A DNA stretch of 64,000 bases from JALCOL01 sp022649665 (GCA_030372335.1 JAUDCW010000002.1); one strand, 5' to 3'. Positions 8,061 to 17,805 are shown, counted from the first letter of the stretch. Numbers and translations: made by a program. The notes: generated by a model not told the origin, from the sequence alone.

Positions 8061-10361
8061 ATGACAAACAGCATACCAAAAAAATTGGCGCCGCTTTTTC
8101 TGCGCGGCCGCTACGGATTGGAACGCGAGAGCCAGCGCGTCGATCATGACGGAAAACTGGCAAAAACACCGCATCCAAAGAAACTAGGTGATCGTTCGTA
8201 CCACCATACGATCCAAACAGATTTCAGCGAAACGCAGATCGAGCTGATCACTCCGGTCCTCTCGTCGATCAGCGGGATGCTGGATTACGTCGAAGCGCTT
8301 TACGACGTCGCTTTGCGCTCGATGGACAAAAAAGAAATGCTCTGGCCGGCTAGTATGCCGCCGGTTCTGCCTGCGCAAGAAGAAGAGATCGAGATCGCCG
8401 ACCTCAAGCGCTTTGAAGAAGTGCTTTATCGCCGCTATTTAGCAAAAGTCTACGGCAAAAGAAAACAAATGGTCTCCGGGATCCACTTTAATTTTGAGAT
8501 CTGTCCGGAGTTTTTTGACGAACTCGCTCGCGAATGGGATTGCTCAGCGAACGAAGCGCGCAATGAAGTGTATCTGAAGATCAGCCGCAATTATCTCCGT
8601 TCCCGCTGGCTCATCACGTACTTGTTCGGTGCGACCCCGGTCGCGGCGGACGGATATTTTGAAAAGGATGATCCGCGCCCCGAGACACTCGTGCGCAGCT
8701 TAAGGAGCAGCCGGTTCGGCTATACGAATCATGAAAACCTGCAAGCAGACTATACTTCGTATCAAAAATATCAGCAGTCGATCCGTCAAATGGTGACAGA
8801 CGGCCTGCTGTCCGAGGAGAAAGAATTTTATGCGCCGCTGCGGCTGCGTTCAGGCGGACCGTTCAAAGAATTCGGTGACCATGTTCGATATTTGGAGATC
8901 CGCAATATCGATATCGACCCGTTCGCACGTGCCGGGATCACTCAGGAAGAACTAGTTTTCATCCGGCTCTTCTTGCTGTATTTAGCTTTTTCGCCGGAAG
9001 ATGCTGATCGGCAAATGATCGAAGAAGGCAACCAAATCAATGATCAAATCGCGCTGGAACATCCGCGTCAAGTATCGCGTTACCAAAAAGAAGGACTTGC
9101 GGTCCTTGCCGGAATGGAAAAAATGGCGGCAGAGTATCAATTGCCGCTCCCTAAATATTTGCTGGAAGATGCAAAACGGGCATTTTTGGATCCGAATGAA
9201 ACATTGGCCGTACGGCTCTTGGATCAGCTGGAAGAACAGGGACATTTAAAACAGGGGGATCCGCTGCCGCAATATGCAGAAGCTTTCCTCACATTCGGTA
9301 CCGCCGCTGCCAAAAAATATTACAGCTCGGCTTGGGAAAAAGATTATCTTTTGAGCGGTTTTTCCGATATGGAGCTCTCGACGCAGCTTTTGATGTTCGA
9401 TGCGCTTCAAAAAGGGCTCGGGATGGAAGTGCTGGACCGCGAAGAGCAGTTTCTGTCGCTCAGCGGTTTCGGGCGAAAAGAATATGTCAAAAATGCCAAT
9501 ATGACGAGCAAAGATACCTATGTCTCAGCGCTCATTATGGAAAACAAAGTCGTGACGAAAAAAATTCTGGAGCGCGCCGGCTTCCGTGTGCCGCATGGGC
9601 TGGAATTTTCGTCTTTTGAAAAGGCGCGTGCAGCGTATGAACAAGTCAAGTGGCTAGGAGAAGGGGTCGTGATCAAACCGAAAACGACCAATTACGGGAT
9701 CGGGATCTCGATATTCAAGGGCCGCTTTTCAGCAGATGATTACGAAGAAGCGCTGCGGATCGCCTTTGAAGAAGACGCGGCGATTTTGGTTGAAGAATTT
9801 TTCGCTGGGACCGAATATCGCTTCTTCGTTTTGGGCGATCATGTCTCCGCAGTGTTGGAGCGGACGCCGGCCAACGTGACCGGTGACGGTGTGAATACGA
9901 TCACTCAGCTGGTCGAAGAAAAAAATGAGGATCCGCTGCGCGGCACACATCACCGCGCACCGCTCGAAGAGATCCAACTAAGTGAAGTCGAACGCTTGAT
10001 GCTCAAAGAGCAGCAACTGACGCCGGAAAGTGTCCCGGCGGCCGGTCAAACGGTCTACTTGCGTGAAAACTCAAATGTTTCGACCGGCGGCGACTCGATC
10101 GACCGGACCGATGAACTTCCGCAAGCCTATAAAGAGATCGCAGTCCAGGCTGTCCGCGCGTTAGGTGCGAAGATCTCGGGGATCGACTTGATCATTCCCG
10201 ACATGAATGTTTCCGCGCAGGCGCCGAACGCATACGGCATCCTTGAAGCGAATTTCAATCCGGCGATGCACATGCATATTTATCCTTATCAAGGAACTTC
10301 TCGCCGCCTGACGATGGAGATCATCGAAATGCTGTTTCCGGAAGTGAAAAAGCAAAAATAA
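8061..10361 (+). CDS. gshAB: Bifunctional glutamate-cysteine ligase/glutathione synthetase GshF
   Basis: Makes glutathione in two steps, first gamma-glutamylcysteine then addition of glycine, both ATP-dependent, in the cytosol. The 766-residue length matches the fused GshF (GshAB) enzymes of streptococci, enterococci and Listeria. The first about 470 residues are a gamma-proteobacterial-type ligase (TDFSETQIELITP near 55; IRNIDIDPF near 282); the rest is an ATP-grasp domain (GVVIKPKTTNYGIGIS, LVEEFFAGTEYRFFVL, ending ILEANFNPAMHMHIYP). The ATG has AGAGGGGG at 8048-8055 and lies 18 bases after ftsY, so it may be the last gene of the rnc operon. A repeat-type terminator begins right after the stop. 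Confidence 0.96.
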   Translation: MTNSIPKKLAPLFLRGRYGLERESQRVDHDGKLAKTPHPKKLGDRSYHHTIQTDFSETQIELITPVLSSISGMLDYVEALYDVALRSMDKKEMLWPASMPPVLPAQEEEIEIADLKRFEEVLYRRYLAKVYGKRKQMVSGIHFNFEICPEFFDELAREWDCSANEARNEVYLKISRNYLRSRWLITYLFGATPVAADGYFEKDDPRPETLVRSLRSSRFGYTNHENLQADYTSYQKYQQSIRQMVTDGLLSEEKEFYAPLRLRSGGPFKEFGDHVRYLEIRNIDIDPFARAGITQEELVFIRLFLLYLAFSPEDADRQMIEEGNQINDQIALEHPRQVSRYQKEGLAVLAGMEKMAAEYQLPLPKYLLEDAKRAFLDPNETLAVRLLDQLEEQGHLKQGDPLPQYAEAFLTFGTAAAKKYYSSAWEKDYLLSGFSDMELSTQLLMFDALQKGLGMEVLDREEQFLSLSGFGRKEYVKNANMTSKDTYVSALIMENKVVTKKILERAGFRVPHGLEFSSFEKARAAYEQVKWLGEGVVIKPKTTNYGIGISIFKGRFSADDYEEALRIAFEEDAAILVEEFFAGTEYRFFVLGDHVSAVLERTPANVTGDGVNTITQLVEEKNEDPLRGTHHRAPLEEIQLSEVERLMLKEQQLTPESVPAAGQTVYLRENSNVSTGGDSIDRTDELPQAYKEIAVQAVRALGAKISGIDLIIPDMNVSAQAPNAYGILEANFNPAMHMHIYPYQGTSRRLTMEIIEMLFPEVKKQK

Positions 10362-10400
10362 AAAGAGGCTGGGACAAAAATCATGTCCCAGCCTCTTTTT
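10362..10400 (+). terminator. Terminator after gshF, hairpin end of repeat copy A
   Basis: AAAGAGGCTGGGACA pairs perfectly with TGTCCCAGCCTCTTT across an 8-base loop and runs into T residues. It begins at the base after the gshF stop and is the hairpin end of the dispersed repeat. Confidence 0.9.
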
Positions 10401-10528
10401 CCGAATAAACGGTGTTTCAAAAGCAGCTTCTTCGGAAATAAGCCGAAAAATCTCAAAAATATAAGAAACTATTTTCGGATTTTCCTTCTTATTTCTCGAA
10501 GCTGGACACTTTTGTCTCAACCTTTTTT
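10362..10528 (+). repeat. Dispersed intergenic repeat, copy A (between convergent genes)
   Basis: One of five related non-coding elements in this window. It fills the whole space between the stops of gshF (+) and the 134-aa gene (-). Hairpin end first, then a conserved body holding CGGTGTTTCAAAAGCAGC, TTCGGAAATAAG, AAAAATCTCAAAAATAT and ATTTTCGGATTTT, and finally the other end, whose reverse complement reads AGGTTGAGACAAAAGTGTCC. The inner segments CCGAAAA/TTTTCGG and CAGCTTC/GAAGCTG are complementary, so the body can fold. No reading frame is conserved among copies. Confidence 0.9.
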
Positions 10529-10933
10529 TCATTCCAGCGAATCGATCGAGATCGTTTGCTTGCCGGATTCGATTTTGAGTCCGGTCTTTTTTTCCCACCA
10601 TTCACGAAGGTCAGATTCGTAGGTGGCCGGAAAATCTTTCAAAAGATCCATCAAAGGGATCCCTTTCAAGGTCGCATGCGGATAACTCAGCTGGATATTG
10701 TACTTCAATTCCTTCAAGAGGCTGTAATACTGAAACATCGTGAAATAAAGCTCTTCAGGGTCGCTTTTGATCAAGACTTCAGGAGCTTTGTCGAGCATAA
10801 AGCCGAAACTGCGCATCATAAATGTGAAAGCTTCCATATTGTCGGGATTGATGAATTCAACATCTTGCAAAATCGCAATATGCGCATCCAAAGCTTTAGC
10901 CAAGTCATGTTTCAACGCTTGTTGTTCGATCAT
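10529..10933 (-). CDS. Conserved-looking protein of unknown function, 134 aa
   Basis: I do not recognise this 134-residue protein. It is probably cytosolic: no signal peptide or membrane segment, mostly helical in appearance, with aromatic clusters (ELYFTMFQYYSLL near 65-77, EWWEKKTGL near 110-118) and no cysteine. The ATG is preceded by AAAGGAAGAG, and codon use matches the neighbours, so it looks like a real gene. It lies 74 bases downstream of gltD on the same strand with no hairpin between, so read-through from gltBD is possible, but a TATACT-like -10 in the gap could give its own promoter. It ends at repeat copy A. Confidence 0.75.
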   Translation of the reverse strand: MIEQQALKHDLAKALDAHIAILQDVEFINPDNMEAFTFMMRSFGFMLDKAPEVLIKSDPEELYFTMFQYYSLLKELKYNIQLSYPHATLKGIPLMDLLKDFPATYESDLREWWEKKTGLKIESGKQTISIDSLE

Positions 10934-11007
10934 GCTTCTCTTCCTTTCGATTCACTTCTTTTTTTCAGTATATCATAAGAGTGAAGAGAGCGTTTTACTT
11001 TTACTTT

Positions 11008-12432
11008 TTAATTTTCTTGATGGACCATCAGTGCCTGGTGGATCGCTTCCGCGGCTTTGCGGCCTTCGCGGATCGCCCAGATAACAAGGCTCGGACCGCG
11101 GCGCGCATCGCCGGCGACATAGACGAAATTATTATTTGTCTGATAATTGTCGTAAGTTTCCGTGATTTGGAAATCATCGAAGACCGCTTGTTCAGCGCCG
11201 GTGAATCCCATTGCCAAAAGGATGAGGTCGGCCGGGATCACTTCTTCAGTACCGGCGACCGGCTGAAAATTTTTCGTTTTCATGATCTCGAGCGCTTCGA
11301 CTTGCGTCTTGCCGATAAATTTCGTCGCCGTTGTTTCATACAGCGTATCGTTTGCCGGCGAGAGGAACCGCGCTTCTTCTTGACCGTAGCCGCGCTTCTG
11401 AATTTGTGGATATTCGGGCCACGGATTGTCAGTCAAGCGCGCTTTGGGCGGTTGCGGCAAGATCTCAAGCTGGCGGATACTTTCAGCTCCCAGCCGAACC
11501 GCGGTAGCGATACAGTCATTGCCGGTATCGCCGCCGCCGATCACGACAACATGTTTGCCGGCGAGTTCATTTGTTGCCGCATCGCTGCTTAAAACTTGCT
11601 TCGTGGCTTTAGTCAAATAGTCGACAGCCAGTTCGATATTGCCGAGCTCGCGGCCGCGGATCGTCAAGTCGCGCGGCACGCCGGCACCGATCGCTAAGAG
11701 GACGCGGTCGAATTGGTAGACCAATTCGGCTTTTGAGATATCGGTCCCGATCACTGTGCTGTGGACGAACTCGATCCCGACCTCTTTCATGACATCGATC
11801 CGCCGTTCAAGGACCGTCTTGTCTAGTTTCATATTCGGAATACCATACATCAAAAGACCGCCGAAACGGTCGGCTTTCTCAAAGACCGTGACGGAGTGGC
11901 CGAGCTGATTGAGGCGCCACGCCGCTGCGAGTCCCGCGGGACCGCTGCCGACGACGGCGATCTTGAACCCGGTCCGCTCTTTGGGCTGGCCGCTTTCTTT
12001 GACCCAGCCGTTTTTGAAGGCTTCTTCGATAATATAATATTCATTGTCGCAGATCGTGATCCCGGTATCATTCAGGCCTTCGGTACATGAAGCTTCACAC
12101 GGTGCCGGGCAAACCCGGCCGGTCACTTCCGGCAAAGGATTTGTCCGCGCTAGGCGTTTAAAGGCTTCTTTGACATTGCCGCGATACAGATAATCGTTCC
12201 ATTCCGGAATCAAATTATCGTTCGGACAGCCGCTGACCGCGCGTTTGCCGCCGAAAAAGTTGCCGGAGTGGCAGAAGGGGATCCCGCAATTCATGCAGCG
12301 GGCCGCTTGTTTCTGCCGCTCGTCTGCAGCGAGCGGGACTTCGATTTCTTGAAAATCTTTGATCCGCTCGGCGACCGGCCGGTATGCATTATCTTTGCGC
12401 GGATATTTTAAAAATCCAAAAGGATCTGCCAT
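11008..12432 (-). CDS. gltD: Glutamate synthase [NADPH] small (beta) subunit
   Basis: Oxidises NADPH through FAD and iron-sulfur clusters and passes electrons to the large subunit for glutamate synthesis. The 474 residues show the N-terminal cysteine clusters (C46-x2-C49-x4-C54, GCPNDN, and VCPAPCEASC near 108-117), an FAD-binding GSGPAGLAAAW motif, and the second nucleotide-binding motif VIGGGDTGNDC. The ATG lies one base past the gltB stop, with GGAGGAC inside the end of gltB, so translation is coupled. The full cysteine set argues for an active GOGAT subunit rather than a related oxidoreductase. Confidence 0.95.
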   Translation of the reverse strand: MADPFGFLKYPRKDNAYRPVAERIKDFQEIEVPLAADERQKQAARCMNCGIPFCHSGNFFGGKRAVSGCPNDNLIPEWNDYLYRGNVKEAFKRLARTNPLPEVTGRVCPAPCEASCTEGLNDTGITICDNEYYIIEEAFKNGWVKESGQPKERTGFKIAVVGSGPAGLAAAWRLNQLGHSVTVFEKADRFGGLLMYGIPNMKLDKTVLERRIDVMKEVGIEFVHSTVIGTDISKAELVYQFDRVLLAIGAGVPRDLTIRGRELGNIELAVDYLTKATKQVLSSDAATNELAGKHVVVIGGGDTGNDCIATAVRLGAESIRQLEILPQPPKARLTDNPWPEYPQIQKRGYGQEEARFLSPANDTLYETTATKFIGKTQVEALEIMKTKNFQPVAGTEEVIPADLILLAMGFTGAEQAVFDDFQITETYDNYQTNNNFVYVAGDARRGPSLVIWAIREGRKAAEAIHQALMVHQEN

Positions 12433-12433
12433 G

Positions 12434-15400
12434 TCAATGTCCTCCTTTCGCCGTACTCATTGCTTCTTCAAAAGCATCCAGCCACAATTCTTTTTCAGGG
12501 GTGCCAGCCTCTTTCAACCGCGCCATCGTGTCCAGCATATGATGGTATTCTTTCGGATAGACTTTTTTAAAGCGCGGACGCTCATTGGCAAAGTCCTCCA
12601 AGATCCTTTTCGCGATTTTCGAACCAGTGAAATCGAAATGCTTTTGCAGCAAAGGTTCAAGCTCAGCATCGGCTTCATCGACTGCGAACAAGTCGACCAT
12701 TTCCAAATTGCAGCGGTGCGTGAAGTGGTCATCGGGATCATAGACATAAGCGATCCCGCCGCTCATGCCGGCAGCAAAGTTGCGACCGGTACGCCCTAAA
12801 ACAACAGCTACGCCGCCGGTCATATATTCGCAGCCATGATCACCGCAGCCTTCCACAACGACTTTTGCGCCGCTGTTGCGCACGCAGAAGCGTTCACCAG
12901 CCCGCCCATTGAAATAGGCTTCGCCGCCGGAAGCGCCGAAACATGCGACATTGCCGACGACTTGATTGTTCGTTGAAAGATAAGCGGCGTCTTGCGGCGG
13001 TGCGATGATGATCCGCCCGCCGCTCAAACCTTTGGCAACATAATCGTTTGCCTCGCCGGTCAAAGAAAGCTCCATGCCTTGCGGGATAAATGCCCCAAAG
13101 CTTTGGCCGGCGATCCCGTCATAATGATATTTGATTTGACCAGGAGCGAGCTTGGAGTTGCCGAAGCGCTGCGCGATCCAGCCGCCCATCCGTGCGCCGA
13201 CCGTCCGCGAAACATTGTTGATCGGTCCGTTGATTTGAAAATCATGCGTTGATTCGAGAGCGGCTGCGGCAAAACGGTCCAGATCAGGCCATTCGTATTT
13301 TGCTTTGAAGGGGTCCTTCGCTTTGCGTTCGATCGGCAGCGTATGCCCCAGCATTTTAGAAAAATCAAGCGTTTTTTCTTTGCCGGAGGCGATAAAGCGC
13401 GCTTTCAAATGTTCGCCGTGGCCGATCATTTCATCAAGCGTTCGGTAGCCCAGAGCGGCCATCTCCTCGCGCAGATCTTCTGCCAAAAAAGTCATCATGT
13501 GGATCAGATCCTCTTTTTTGCCGCGGAAGAATTTGCGCAGTTCAGGATTTTGCGTTGCGACGCCGACTGGACAGGTGTTCAAATTGCAGACACGCATCAT
13601 GATGCAGCCGAGCGAAATCAAGGTCAAGGTTCCAAAGCTGAATTCTTCAGCGCCCAATAGCGCAGCGATCGCGATATCGCGGCCGGTCAAAAGCTTGCCG
13701 TCGGTCTCGACACTGACTCGCTGACGCAGGCGGTTCAGCGTGAGCGTTTGGTGTGTTTCTGCCAGTCCCATTTCCCACGGGAGGCCGGCGTCACGCACGG
13801 AATTTCTAGGGGAAGCCCCGGTACCGCCGTCATATCCCGAGATCGTGACGACATCGGCACCAGCTTTGACGACGCCGGCTGCTACCGTGCCGACACCGGT
13901 ATTGGAGACGAGTTTCACATTGATGCGTGCATAAGGATTGACTTGCTTCAGATCATAGATCAGCTGCGCCAAGTCTTCGATCGAATAAATATCGTGATGC
14001 GGCGGCGGCGAGATCAAGCTGACGCCAGGTGTTGCACCGCGGATCTCAGCGACCCACGGAAAAACTTTATTGGCCGGCAGCTGCCCGCCTTCGCCTGGTT
14101 TAGCGCCTTGCGCGATCTTGATCTGCAGCTCTTCAGCACTCATCAAATATTCCGCATTGACGCCAAAGCGGCCGGAAGCGACTTGTTTGATCTTGCTGTT
14201 GAGATTCGTGCCGTCTTTTTGCGGCTTGAAGCGTTTGCGGCTTTCGCCGCCTTCGCCGGAATTGCTTTTGCCGCCGATTTCATTCATCGCCGCCGCGATC
14301 GTTTCGTGTGCTTCTTCTGAGAGCGAGCCGTAGCTCATCGCCCCGGCTTTGAAGCGTTTGACGATCGCACTGACCGGTTCGACTTCATCCAGCGGAACAG
14401 CCGGGCGGGTACTCTTCAATTCCCAGAGATGCCGCAAGTTTGTCGGCTGTTCAGCGGCTTCTTTTTCCATTTCGGCGACAAACTGCTTGTAAAGACCGTA
14501 ATCACCTTTTCTGACTGCATTTTGGAAAAGGTAGATCGAATTTGGATTGTATAAGTGATGTTCGCCGTCTGCCCGGTATTGATAACTCCCGCCGGAAGCG
14601 AGCGGATCATTGGCGTTTCCATAAGCGGCGTGGTAGCGTGCCAAATACTCTTCTTCGATCTGTGCCAGATCCAGCCCGCCGATCCGGCTGGCAGTCCCGG
14701 TGAAATATTTATCGATCACTTCCGGATCGATCCCGACTGCTTCAAAAAGCTGTGCGCCGTGGTAGCCGCTGATCGTCGAGATCCCCATGCGGCTCATGAT
14801 CTTGATGATCCCTTTTTCGCAAGCATCGTGGTAATTGGCGCGTTTGTCGCCCAAGCCGATCGCTTCAAGCGTCGCATAAGCGCCATACGGATGGACGGCA
14901 CTTGCACCGTATCCTAAGAGCAGTGCGAAGTGGTGGACTTCTGTGATCTCTGCACTGTCGATCACGATCGAAGCCTGTCCGCCTTTTCCTTTGCGGACGA
15001 GATAATTATGAAGACCAGCGACGGCTAAAAGACTTGGCAGGATCAATTGATCTTTTTCAGGATTGCGGTCGGACAAGATCAAGATCGTCGCCCCGTGATT
15101 GACTGCTTCTTCAGCTTGCTTGAACATCACGTCGAGCGCATCTTCAAGCGAATTGGCGCGTCCGCTCTTTTGATAAAGAAGCGACAGCTGGACGATATTT
15201 TGATAAGGAGCTTTCAGCTGCAAGATCTTTTCGAACGCTTCGGTACTGAGGACCGGCGTGATCACTTTTAATTTGCGGCAATTCTCTGCAGTATCTTTCG
15301 CAATATCGCCGTCGCGACCGAGGAACATTTCGGTGCCGATGACCATCTTCTCGCGGATCGCATCGATCGGCGGATTCGTGACTTGTGCGAACTGCTGCTT

Positions 15401-16885
15401 AAAATACGTAAAAAGTGACTGGTTTTTGCGGCTGAGGACCGCGAGCGGCGAATCAAAGCCCATCGAGACGAGCGGTTCTTGGCCGTTTTCGGCCATCGGC
15501 GTTAAAACCGTCCGCAGCAGTTCATCGGTATAACCGAACCGGCGCCACATTAAATCGACATTTTCGACTGGTGCGGCCACTTCTTCGGCTTCATTGGGCA
15601 AATGACGGAGTGTTGTGATCCCCTCGTCCAGCCACTTTTGATACGGGTGTTTTTTCGCAAAATGATTTTTGATCTCATCATTGCGGTAAAATTTGCCGGT
15701 ATGTGTGTCTACGAGGATCATCTCGGCGGCCCCTAAAACGCCTTTTTCTACGACGTCGCTTGGTGCAAGATCAACGACCCCTGACTCGGAAGCTACGATC
15801 AAGATATTATCTTTTGTCAGCGAATAGCGTGAAGGGCGCAGACCGTTGCGGTCGAGCGCGGCCCCGACTTGGACGCCGTCAGTGAAGCAAAGCGCGGCCG
15901 GACCATCCCACGGAGACATAAAGGAAGCATTGTATTCGCTGAACGCTTCATATTCCGGCGTATGCTGTGCTTCTTTCGACCATGCTTCTGGGATCATCAT
16001 CATCAGCGCCTGCGGGATCGAGCGTCCTTGGCGGTATAAGTATTCCATGCAGTTTTCAAGCTTGGCTGAATCGGTATTTTCTTCATCATAAACTTCGATA
16101 TTGTGGCTGACCATCCAGTTCTCGGCACCGCGCAGCGTATTGATCTCGCCGTTATGTGCCAAAAAGCGGTACGGCTGGGCACGATTCCAGCTGGGAAAAG
16201 TATTCGTCGAAAAACGCGAGTGGATCAGTGCGATCGAAGTCGTCATCCGCTCATCTTTCAGATCAGGGAAAAACTTGCCGACTTGATAGGCATGGAGCAT
16301 TCCTTTGTAGCAGACTGTTTGGCTGGAGAGCGAAACGATCGTAAACTCTTCTGAAACGAAGGTTTTTTCGAGCTTGCGGCGCAACCGGAAAAGGTAATCT
16401 TCATAAGGGCGCCCGCGGTCGATGTCGTCAGGTCGTTTGAGAAACAGCTGGCAGAAGTTCGGCATCGCTTTTTGCGCGCCGGGGCCGCAGTTTTCAAAAA
16501 CAAAAGGGACATCACGCTGCCACAGCACGTGACTGCCGAAATTTTCACTTTCCTCTTCAACCGCTTGGAGCATCGTGCGGCAGGCTTCCGCCTCTTTCGG
16601 CAAAAAAAGCATCGCGATCGCATAATCACCGTTTTTTGGCAGATTGATCCCACTTTCAACGGCTTTCGCTTGAAAGAAGCCGTCGGGAAGAGCCATCAGG
16701 ATCCCGGCACCATCGCCGGTATCTGGTTCAGCACCGGTTCCGCCGCGGTGATTCATTCGCAAGAGCATCGTTAGCGCATTTTCGATCAGCTCGTGGCTGG
16801 CTTTTCCATCGATTTGAGTAATAAAACCCATTCCGCAAGCATCGTGTTCGAGTGCCGGCAGATACATTGTTGGCTGGCGAGTCAT
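12434..16885 (-). CDS. gltB: Glutamate synthase large (alpha) subunit
   Basis: Converts glutamine plus 2-oxoglutarate to two glutamates. The 1483 residues carry a class II glutamine amidotransferase domain whose nucleophile Cys17 (motif EHDACGMGF) follows a short propeptide, a central domain, the FMN-binding synthase domain with GEGGESRKR and PPPHHDIYSIEDLAQL, the 3Fe-4S motif CNLNTCPVGVATQ, and the C-terminal glycine-rich beta-helix. The ATG at 16885 has GGAGGAA nine bases upstream; the frame extends 12 codons further but without a ribosome site. Together with gltD this gives ammonium assimilation through GS-GOGAT, which many lactic acid bacteria lack. Confidence 0.96.
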   Translation of the reverse strand: MTRQPTMYLPALEHDACGMGFITQIDGKASHELIENALTMLLRMNHRGGTGAEPDTGDGAGILMALPDGFFQAKAVESGINLPKNGDYAIAMLFLPKEAEACRTMLQAVEEESENFGSHVLWQRDVPFVFENCGPGAQKAMPNFCQLFLKRPDDIDRGRPYEDYLFRLRRKLEKTFVSEEFTIVSLSSQTVCYKGMLHAYQVGKFFPDLKDERMTTSIALIHSRFSTNTFPSWNRAQPYRFLAHNGEINTLRGAENWMVSHNIEVYDEENTDSAKLENCMEYLYRQGRSIPQALMMMIPEAWSKEAQHTPEYEAFSEYNASFMSPWDGPAALCFTDGVQVGAALDRNGLRPSRYSLTKDNILIVASESGVVDLAPSDVVEKGVLGAAEMILVDTHTGKFYRNDEIKNHFAKKHPYQKWLDEGITTLRHLPNEAEEVAAPVENVDLMWRRFGYTDELLRTVLTPMAENGQEPLVSMGFDSPLAVLSRKNQSLFTYFKQQFAQVTNPPIDAIREKMVIGTEMFLGRDGDIAKDTAENCRKLKVITPVLSTEAFEKILQLKAPYQNIVQLSLLYQKSGRANSLEDALDVMFKQAEEAVNHGATILILSDRNPEKDQLILPSLLAVAGLHNYLVRKGKGGQASIVIDSAEITEVHHFALLLGYGASAVHPYGAYATLEAIGLGDKRANYHDACEKGIIKIMSRMGISTISGYHGAQLFEAVGIDPEVIDKYFTGTASRIGGLDLAQIEEEYLARYHAAYGNANDPLASGGSYQYRADGEHHLYNPNSIYLFQNAVRKGDYGLYKQFVAEMEKEAAEQPTNLRHLWELKSTRPAVPLDEVEPVSAIVKRFKAGAMSYGSLSEEAHETIAAAMNEIGGKSNSGEGGESRKRFKPQKDGTNLNSKIKQVASGRFGVNAEYLMSAEELQIKIAQGAKPGEGGQLPANKVFPWVAEIRGATPGVSLISPPPHHDIYSIEDLAQLIYDLKQVNPYARINVKLVSNTGVGTVAAGVVKAGADVVTISGYDGGTGASPRNSVRDAGLPWEMGLAETHQTLTLNRLRQRVSVETDGKLLTGRDIAIAALLGAEEFSFGTLTLISLGCIMMRVCNLNTCPVGVATQNPELRKFFRGKKEDLIHMMTFLAEDLREEMAALGYRTLDEMIGHGEHLKARFIASGKEKTLDFSKMLGHTLPIERKAKDPFKAKYEWPDLDRFAAAALESTHDFQINGPINNVSRTVGARMGGWIAQRFGNSKLAPGQIKYHYDGIAGQSFGAFIPQGMELSLTGEANDYVAKGLSGGRIIIAPPQDAAYLSTNNQVVGNVACFGASGGEAYFNGRAGERFCVRNSGAKVVVEGCGDHGCEYMTGGVAVVLGRTGRNFAAGMSGGIAYVYDPDDHFTHRCNLEMVDLFAVDEADAELEPLLQKHFDFTGSKIAKRILEDFANERPRFKKVYPKEYHHMLDTMARLKEAGTPEKELWLDAFEEAMSTAKGGH

Positions 16886-16921
16886 TAGGCATTCCTCCTT
16901 GGTAAACAGGGAAAATATCAT

Positions 16922-17206
16922 GGGTTATGAATTGTCAGAATATTCATAGTTCTAATTATTCTATTCATTTTTATTCATAGATGCAAGCTTTTTTTTAAAA
17001 AAATAAGATAATTAAAAAATAATGCATTAATTTCGAGCGGCTTCCATAGATAGCGTTTCCAAAAGAATAGAAGAACAAATAAACTGACAATTAATTTGTG
17101 TGCCAAAATAATAGTTAGCTTAAAAAAGAGAAAAATTAAATTATTTATTAGAAAAAATTTTTGAAAGATCCGGCCGGTTTGCGGGAATCATCTTTGCGTC
17201 TTTTAT
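16922..17206. other. AT-rich intergenic region between gltB and the membrane operon
   Basis: Apart from the gltB promoter, this stretch between divergent genes holds homopolymeric A/T runs and an isolated GC-rich palindrome CCGGCCGG at about 17170. I see no reading frame or clear RNA gene. Confidence 0.5.
16958..16986 (-). promoter_or_regulatory. Predicted gltBD promoter with phased ATGAATA repeats
   Basis: On the minus strand a TTGCAT-17-TAGAAT promoter reads toward gltB. Three copies of ATGAATA (plus-strand TATTCAT at 16941, 16962 and 16972) are spaced 21 and 10 bases apart, whole turns of the helix, and overlap the -10 and spacer. This is a plausible operator for a nitrogen or amino acid regulator; the protein is unknown. 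Confidence 0.4.
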
Positions 17207-17235
17207 TTGATAGAAAAAACGGATAGGAATATAAT
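17207..17235 (+). promoter_or_regulatory. Predicted strong promoter of the HTH-BI-1 operon
   Basis: TTGATA at 17207-17212, a 17-base spacer and a perfect TATAAT at 17230-17235, 36 bases before the first start codon. Confidence 0.65.
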
Positions 17236-17271
17236 TATTGCTGTTCTAAAAAAATGCATGGAGGAACTTAG

Positions 17272-17805
17272 ATGAGCGACTTTATCGTTTACAAGAGCCG
17301 GTTGAAACAAATCAGCTTCGTGCTGATGGGGATCTTCCTGATCTTGATCAGTGTGGGAGGCGGGACAGCCGGCTGGCAAGAGAAGAGCTGGGGCTATGTT
17401 CTGCTCGGCGCGCTCGGCGTTGCTTTTTTCAGTTTTTTTGAATTTTCGCTCATTCGAATGTTTTTTACTGGCAATGAATTGCTGATTTTAACGGACAAAG
17501 GATTTTATGATTTTTCGAGCATCATCGCAACTCGGGGAAAGTTGATCCCGTGGAGCAGTGTTCAAATGATCCAGATCATTCACACTGGCAGATGGAAATA
17601 TGTTTCAGTCTATCTGAAAGACTCCGAAGCATTTGCGGCATCACAGTCGCGCCTTCGCCGAATGATCAATAAATCAAATTTGAACGGCGGCTTCGGCGCG
17701 ATCAATATCACTTTGCAACTTGCAAAACATCGTGATGATGACGAAGTGCTCAAACAAATGGAAGACCGACTGGGCGAATATCGGAAGCAGGGGGGAGAAG
17801 CATGA
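17272..17805 (+). CDS. Small membrane protein resembling the STM3941 family
   Basis: A 177-residue protein with two adjacent membrane segments (about residues 14-34 and 42-62) followed by a cytoplasmic beta-rich domain containing LIPWSSVQMIQI, a layout seen in STM3941-like and bacterial PH-like proteins. The function is unknown. The C-terminus is charged. The ATG has GGAGGAAC upstream. The stop overlaps the start of the next gene by four bases (ATGA), so the two products are made together and may act as a pair at the membrane. The family assignment rests on layout and is tentative. Confidence 0.8.
   Translation: MSDFIVYKSRLKQISFVLMGIFLILISVGGGTAGWQEKSWGYVLLGALGVAFFSFFEFSLIRMFFTGNELLILTDKGFYDFSSIIATRGKLIPWSSVQMIQIIHTGRWKYVSVYLKDSEAFAASQSRLRRMINKSNLNGGFGAINITLQLAKHRDDDEVLKQMEDRLGEYRKQGGEA

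Noticed and set aside
10362..10528. CRISPR-like or coding origin of the dispersed repeat
   Set aside because: Copies are single, far apart and without spacers; frames are broken differently in each copy, so neither a CRISPR array nor a gene is present.
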